A DNA stretch of 6,683 nt, taken from NCBI GenBank assembly GCA_039933775.1, contig JBDTNK010000094.1:1-6683 (forward strand), written 5' to 3'. Below are positions 6,670 to 6,683 of this stretch, piece by piece. The stretch is from JBDTNK01 sp039933775. Lineage in GTDB: Bacteria; Chloroflexota; Limnocylindria; QHBO01. The position numbers and the translations under genes are program-made. The notes below the pieces were generated by a model. The model was not told the DNA's origin. It saw nothing but the letters and a program-made list of their open reading frames with translations, and did not search any database. Position 1 is the stretch's first letter, and the number at the start of each line of letters is the position of its first letter.

Positions 6670-6683
6670 CGCGCAAAGGCGCG
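6670..6683 (+). terminator. Possible terminator hairpin cut by the window edge
   Basis: CGCGC (6670-6674), loop AAAG, and GCGCG (6679-6683) form a stem of at least five base pairs that reaches the last base. The preceding bases (CCG) could extend it if the sequence continues symmetrically. It lies 22 bases after the operon's last stop, where a terminator would be expected. Whether a T tract follows cannot be seen. Confidence 0.3.

Overview
The window is high-GC bacterial DNA. It holds one complete peptide-type (Dpp/Opp/nickel class) ABC importer operon on the + strand, and the 5' part of a divergently transcribed S58/DmpA-family aminopeptidase on the - strand. The base composition, the lipoprotein-type binding protein and a permease–ATPase fusion suggest a high-GC Chloroflexota or Actinobacteriota member. 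That assignment is inference; no rRNA, tRNA or phylogenetic marker is present to settle it.

Layout. Positions 1-584 (-) carry the first 194 codons of a DmpA-like L-aminopeptidase/D-esterase, which runs off the left edge. Positions 585-800 are a divergent intergenic region. No convincing sigma-70 promoter is visible in it, but the + strand leader has two consecutive perfect inverted repeats followed by a good Shine-Dalgarno. Positions 801-2513 encode the lipoprotein solute-binding protein (family 5). A 79-bp gap follows, with a perfect 14-bp-arm inverted repeat. Positions 2593-3603 encode the DppB-type permease, 3600-5573 a single polypeptide joining a DppC-type permease to a DppD-type ATPase, and 5566-6648 the DppF-type ATPase. 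The last 35 bases hold a near-perfect 18-bp palindrome over the final stop codon and a GC hairpin cut by the window edge.

How it works together. The binding protein captures a peptide-like ligand outside the membrane and delivers it to the pore formed by the two permease domains. The DppD and DppF ATPase domains power import. The 4-bp and 8-bp gene overlaps imply translational coupling of the membrane and ATPase parts. The binding protein is separated from them by a hairpin that could give it a higher mRNA level. The neighbouring DmpA-family enzyme suggests, but does not prove, that imported peptides or amides are hydrolysed in the cytoplasm.

Most of the window is a recognisable, ordinary importer. 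The points worth a second look are the permease–ATPase fusion, the cysteine-rich binding protein, the structured leader, the hydrolase pairing and the terminal palindrome. I see no clear sign of a wholly new system.
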